From CAZVEV01 sp964625865 (GTDB lineage Bacteria > Planctomycetota > Phycisphaerae > SM23-33), in the NCBI GenBank assembly GCA_964625865.1, contig CAZVEV010000367.1, positions 1 through 5,315 of the forward strand: a DNA stretch of 5,315 nucleotides, read 5' to 3'. Under the pieces are notes generated by a model. The model was not told the DNA's origin. It worked only from the letters and a program-made list of their open reading frames with translations, and searched no databases. A program made the translations under genes and the position numbers. Of the stretch, positions 2,964 to 5,315 are shown piece by piece (the stretch's first letter is position 1; every line of letters begins with the position of its first letter).

Positions 2964-5315
2964 TCAGTCGTCGCAGATCAGCAGGAAGTTCTTCATGTCG
3001 GCGCGGGGGCGTTTCTTCAGCAGGGCGTGGATCGGCTCGAAGGTCTTGATGATCTTCTGGTAGTCGGCGTCGTCGGTTGACGCGAAGACCGCCTTGCCGC
3101 ACTTCTCCGTGCCGCCGGCTTTCTTGGCCAGCGGGGCCAGCAGGAAGTTGTTGTTCTCGGGCTTCATCACACGGGTGTAGAACTTGCGGGGGATGCCTGT
3201 CTTGTGACAGCTCGCGCAGCGGCGCTTCGCTACGTCGTTCAGCGTCGCGTCCAGGTCGTGCGGCATCATCCGGCGGGAGCCCAGGCGGGCCTTGTGGTTC
3301 GACGACGACGTGCCGTAGTACGGGACGTTCAGATCGATCCAGAGGTAGACTCTCCTGCGGTCGGCCTCGGGCACCTTGACCCGCGGCTTGCCGTCCTTGT
3401 CCGGATGCCCCGTGCGGATGATCTCGGCCAGCTTGCTCGCCGGACTGCCCCAGCGCCGCGGGGCGATCTCGAGGGTGTTGTGGCCGGCTCCGTTGATGGT
3501 CCATATCCACTCGGTGTACGGGCTCATGCCGCGCTGCTTGTCGTACTTGGCGCCGGACGGACTGCCGTGGCGGATCCAGTTGCGCTCGGCCTGCGTGCCC
3601 GTGCGGGCCAGGATGTCGTACGAGACGTTGAAGAAGTCCGTCATGTCGCCGGTCAGATCGATGTTCTTCGGCTGTTTACGCTCGTTGTGACACTTGATGC
3701 AGTTGCGGTCGAACACGCCCTGGACGACCTGGCGATAGCTGAAGCCCTTGACGCCCCAGGCCGGGGGTTGCAGTTCCTGCGGCTTGCGGCGGATGGCGAC
3801 CTTGCTCGGTCCGGACGAGGCAACCGAGTTGCGGTCAGCGTGACAGCCGACGCAGCCCTGGACCTCGCCGGGCATCAGGTGCGTAAACGATCGCATCCGC
3901 TGCAGGGCGCGGCCCTCTTTGTCCAGGGCGAGGAAGTAGATGGGCACCTCGGAGGGCACCTTGAACGCGGCGCTGCCGTCGTCCTGGACGTCGGCGAAGC
4001 CCCAGACCTTCTTCGCCGCGTACGTCGCGCCGCACGAGACCAGCGGGAACTGGAAGCCGAACACCGCGATGTTCCGCATGCCGCGCCCGTGGATCCGCTT
4101 GTTGTTCTGCGGCGTGTGCGTGCTCTTCTCGACTTCCTGCACGACCGCGATCTGCTTGATCTCGCCCCGCTTGACGTGCGGCTCGAGCCCGTTGTAGACG
4201 TCCTGCATGAACAACGTGGCCCACGCGCCCGAGACGCTGCCGTCTTCGGGCAGGTCCAGCTTGGACCTTGCCAGCAGGGCCGGGGTCTTGGTCTTGCGGA
4301 CGGGCATGGGGCTGTAGTAGCCCATGCCGCCCTCGGGGCCCAGCAGGGAGATCGCGTTGGCGTCGAAGTCGCGCAACTGGATCGTGCCGCCCTTCGAGAC
4401 CAGGAAGCGGCTGGCACTGATGGCGAAGGGCTTCTCGTACTGGCCGCGAACGCGACAATCGAGCATCCCGTTGCCCCACGGCCCGCCGCCGATGCGATGG
4501 GCGTAGATGTTGATCTCCGGCGTGAGGTTTCGGACGGCCTCCGGGGCGTTGGCGCCCTTGGACGGGTCAATCGCGACGATCCCGCCCCTGCACGAGCCGT
4601 TGTGGTTGGTCGCCGTCGCGATGACCTGGTTCCGCGTGCCCGGAATAGGCTGGGCGTCCATGAACGTGCCCGGCGAGATCACCCGGTTGCCGTAATACCC
4701 GCTGAGCCCCGTCCCGTCCGGCTTGATCGCCCAGAGGCTCTGGATGGGGCACGCGGCGCGGTCGACGTATTCCCACCGCGTGTAGATGATCCGCCCGTCG
4801 TTCAGGACCGAGGGGGTGAAGTCCATCAGGTAGTTCGCCGACAGCCGCACCTGCTTGGACCCGTCGGCCTCCATGCGATACAGCACGGGCGAGGTCACGA
4901 CATAGCAGTACGCGTAGGCGGGCTTACGGTCGGAGATAAACGCGATGCCCCCGTCCGGAAGCCAGCAGGGGTCGAGGTTGTTGTACGAGCCCCCGGTCAA
5001 CTGCTTCACGCCCTTGCCGTCAATGCCGATCGTGAAGACCTGGTAGTTGCTCTTCTCCTCCTTGTACCGCGAGATGTCCTCGATGTAGGCCACCGGATTG
5101 GACCCCACGTGCCCGCCGCGCCGCAGCGCGAAGACCACCCGCTTGCCGTCATACGACAGGTCCGCCGTCGTGATCATGCCGTCCCCGGCGTCATAGATGC
5201 ACCTGGTCTTGCCCGTGTCGGCCGAGTAGATGTACAGCCCGCCGCCCGGACGGAAGCCCTCGACGTGATAGACGTACACGTGCGAGATGTTCAGCGGCTT
5301 GCGCTTGACCAGCAG
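2964..5315 (-). CDS. Hydrazine-synthase-alpha-like multihaem beta-propeller protein (N-terminus missing)
   Basis: 783 residues are visible, and the frame is open to the right window edge: twelve residues (LLVKRKPLNISH) precede the Met at 5279, from which I number, so that Met is not the start. Order: PD40/TolB-like propeller blades (about 10-335) with motifs LSYDGKRVVF, LDPCWLPDGGIAF, DGRIIYTRWEYVDR and LWAIKPDGTG; a middle domain (about 350-480) with MQDVYNGL, DDGSAAFKVPSEVPIYF and MRSFTHLMPGEVQGCVGCH; a cytochrome-c-like part with CIKCH (527-531) and LWIDLNVPYYG (646-656); and a C-terminal CASCH domain (688-692) with Met705 as a possible distal ligand. The three CxxCH sites imply covalent c-type haem, hence export to the periplasm by a signal peptide outside the window. 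The layout matches the planctomycete family related to hydrazine synthase alpha, mostly of unknown function; it is not evidence of anammox. It converges on gmhA with a 167-base repeat-filled spacer. Confidence 0.85.
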   Translation of the reverse strand: MLVKRKPLNISHVYVYHVEGFRPGGGLYIYSADTGKTRCIYDAGDGMITTADLSYDGKRVVFALRRGGHVGSNPVAYIEDISRYKEEKSNYQVFTIGIDGKGVKQLTGGSYNNLDPCWLPDGGIAFISDRKPAYAYCYVVTSPVLYRMEADGSKQVRLSANYLMDFTPSVLNDGRIIYTRWEYVDRAACPIQSLWAIKPDGTGLSGYYGNRVISPGTFMDAQPIPGTRNQVIATATNHNGSCRGGIVAIDPSKGANAPEAVRNLTPEINIYAHRIGGGPWGNGMLDCRVRGQYEKPFAISASRFLVSKGGTIQLRDFDANAISLLGPEGGMGYYSPMPVRKTKTPALLARSKLDLPEDGSVSGAWATLFMQDVYNGLEPHVKRGEIKQIAVVQEVEKSTHTPQNNKRIHGRGMRNIAVFGFQFPLVSCGATYAAKKVWGFADVQDDGSAAFKVPSEVPIYFLALDKEGRALQRMRSFTHLMPGEVQGCVGCHADRNSVASSGPSKVAIRRKPQELQPPAWGVKGFSYRQVVQGVFDRNCIKCHNERKQPKNIDLTGDMTDFFNVSYDILARTGTQAERNWIRHGSPSGAKYDKQRGMSPYTEWIWTINGAGHNTLEIAPRRWGSPASKLAEIIRTGHPDKDGKPRVKVPEADRRRVYLWIDLNVPYYGTSSSNHKARLGSRRMMPHDLDATLNDVAKRRCASCHKTGIPRKFYTRVMKPENNNFLLAPLAKKAGGTEKCGKAVFASTDDADYQKIIKTFEPIHALLKKRPRADMKNFLLICDD

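Noticed and set aside
2140..3510. 456-residue minus-strand frame crossing the N gap
   Set aside because: It reads antisense to gmhA and in the wrong frame of the haem protein, and includes undefined bases; a shadow only.
2964..5315. True hydrazine synthase subunit (anammox)
   Set aside because: The family is widespread in non-anammox planctomycetes, the first haem lacks the Tyr I recall as ligand, a third haem domain is present, and no anammox partner genes are visible.

Overview
This is a GC-rich bacterial window with five protein-coding genes and two non-coding stretches full of repeats. It most likely comes from a planctomycete-type genome (Planctomycetota, perhaps Phycisphaerae). The main clue is the large multihaem, beta-propeller protein at the right end, which resembles the hydrazine-synthase-alpha-like family that is abundant in planctomycetes and some neighbouring phyla. 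The inverted-repeat and hairpin repeats between genes fit such a genome. A run of ten N marks a scaffold gap, so the source is probably a draft genome or a metagenome bin. The taxonomic call is an inference.

Left part, minus strand (1-1069): a complete Rossmann/DUF2520 oxidoreductase-like gene (158-1069) overlaps by 20 bases the start of folD (177 down to the window edge). FolD is the bifunctional methylene-tetrahydrofolate dehydrogenase/cyclohydrolase. A plausible sigma70-type promoter (1125 to 1096) lies just upstream of the pair. The two look translationally coupled. The DUF2520 protein may be a ketopantoate-reductase-like enzyme, in which case the pair would connect one-carbon folate and pantothenate synthesis. 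The visible part of FolD has Gln where the usual catalytic Lys is expected.

Divergent spacer (1070-1477): about 400 bases hold the promoter, a 140-bp foldback element with perfect 28-bp inverted arms (1238-1265 and 1350-1377), and a compact GC hairpin (1401-1419). No gene is credible here.

Middle, plus strand (1478-2796): a two-gene operon encodes a YggS/PLPBP-family pyridoxal-phosphate homeostasis protein and GmhA, sedoheptulose-7-phosphate isomerase. The genes are 11 bases apart and each has its own Shine-Dalgarno site. GmhA suggests a Gram-negative envelope with heptose-containing glycans.

Convergent spacer (2797-2963): it is filled by a repeat with imperfect terminal inverted arms and a 29-bp direct repeat, and is interrupted by the N gap. 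One arm reaches into the last codons of gmhA and the other ends at the base next to the stop codon of the right-hand gene.

Right part, minus strand (2964-5315): the C-terminal 783 residues of a large secreted-type protein carry propeller blades, an HZS-alpha-like middle domain and three CxxCH haem sites. Its N-terminus lies outside the window.

I see no CRISPR array, phage, transposase, tRNA or rRNA. Most of the window is ordinary core metabolism. The points worth following up are the repeats, the FolD substitution and the triheme protein.
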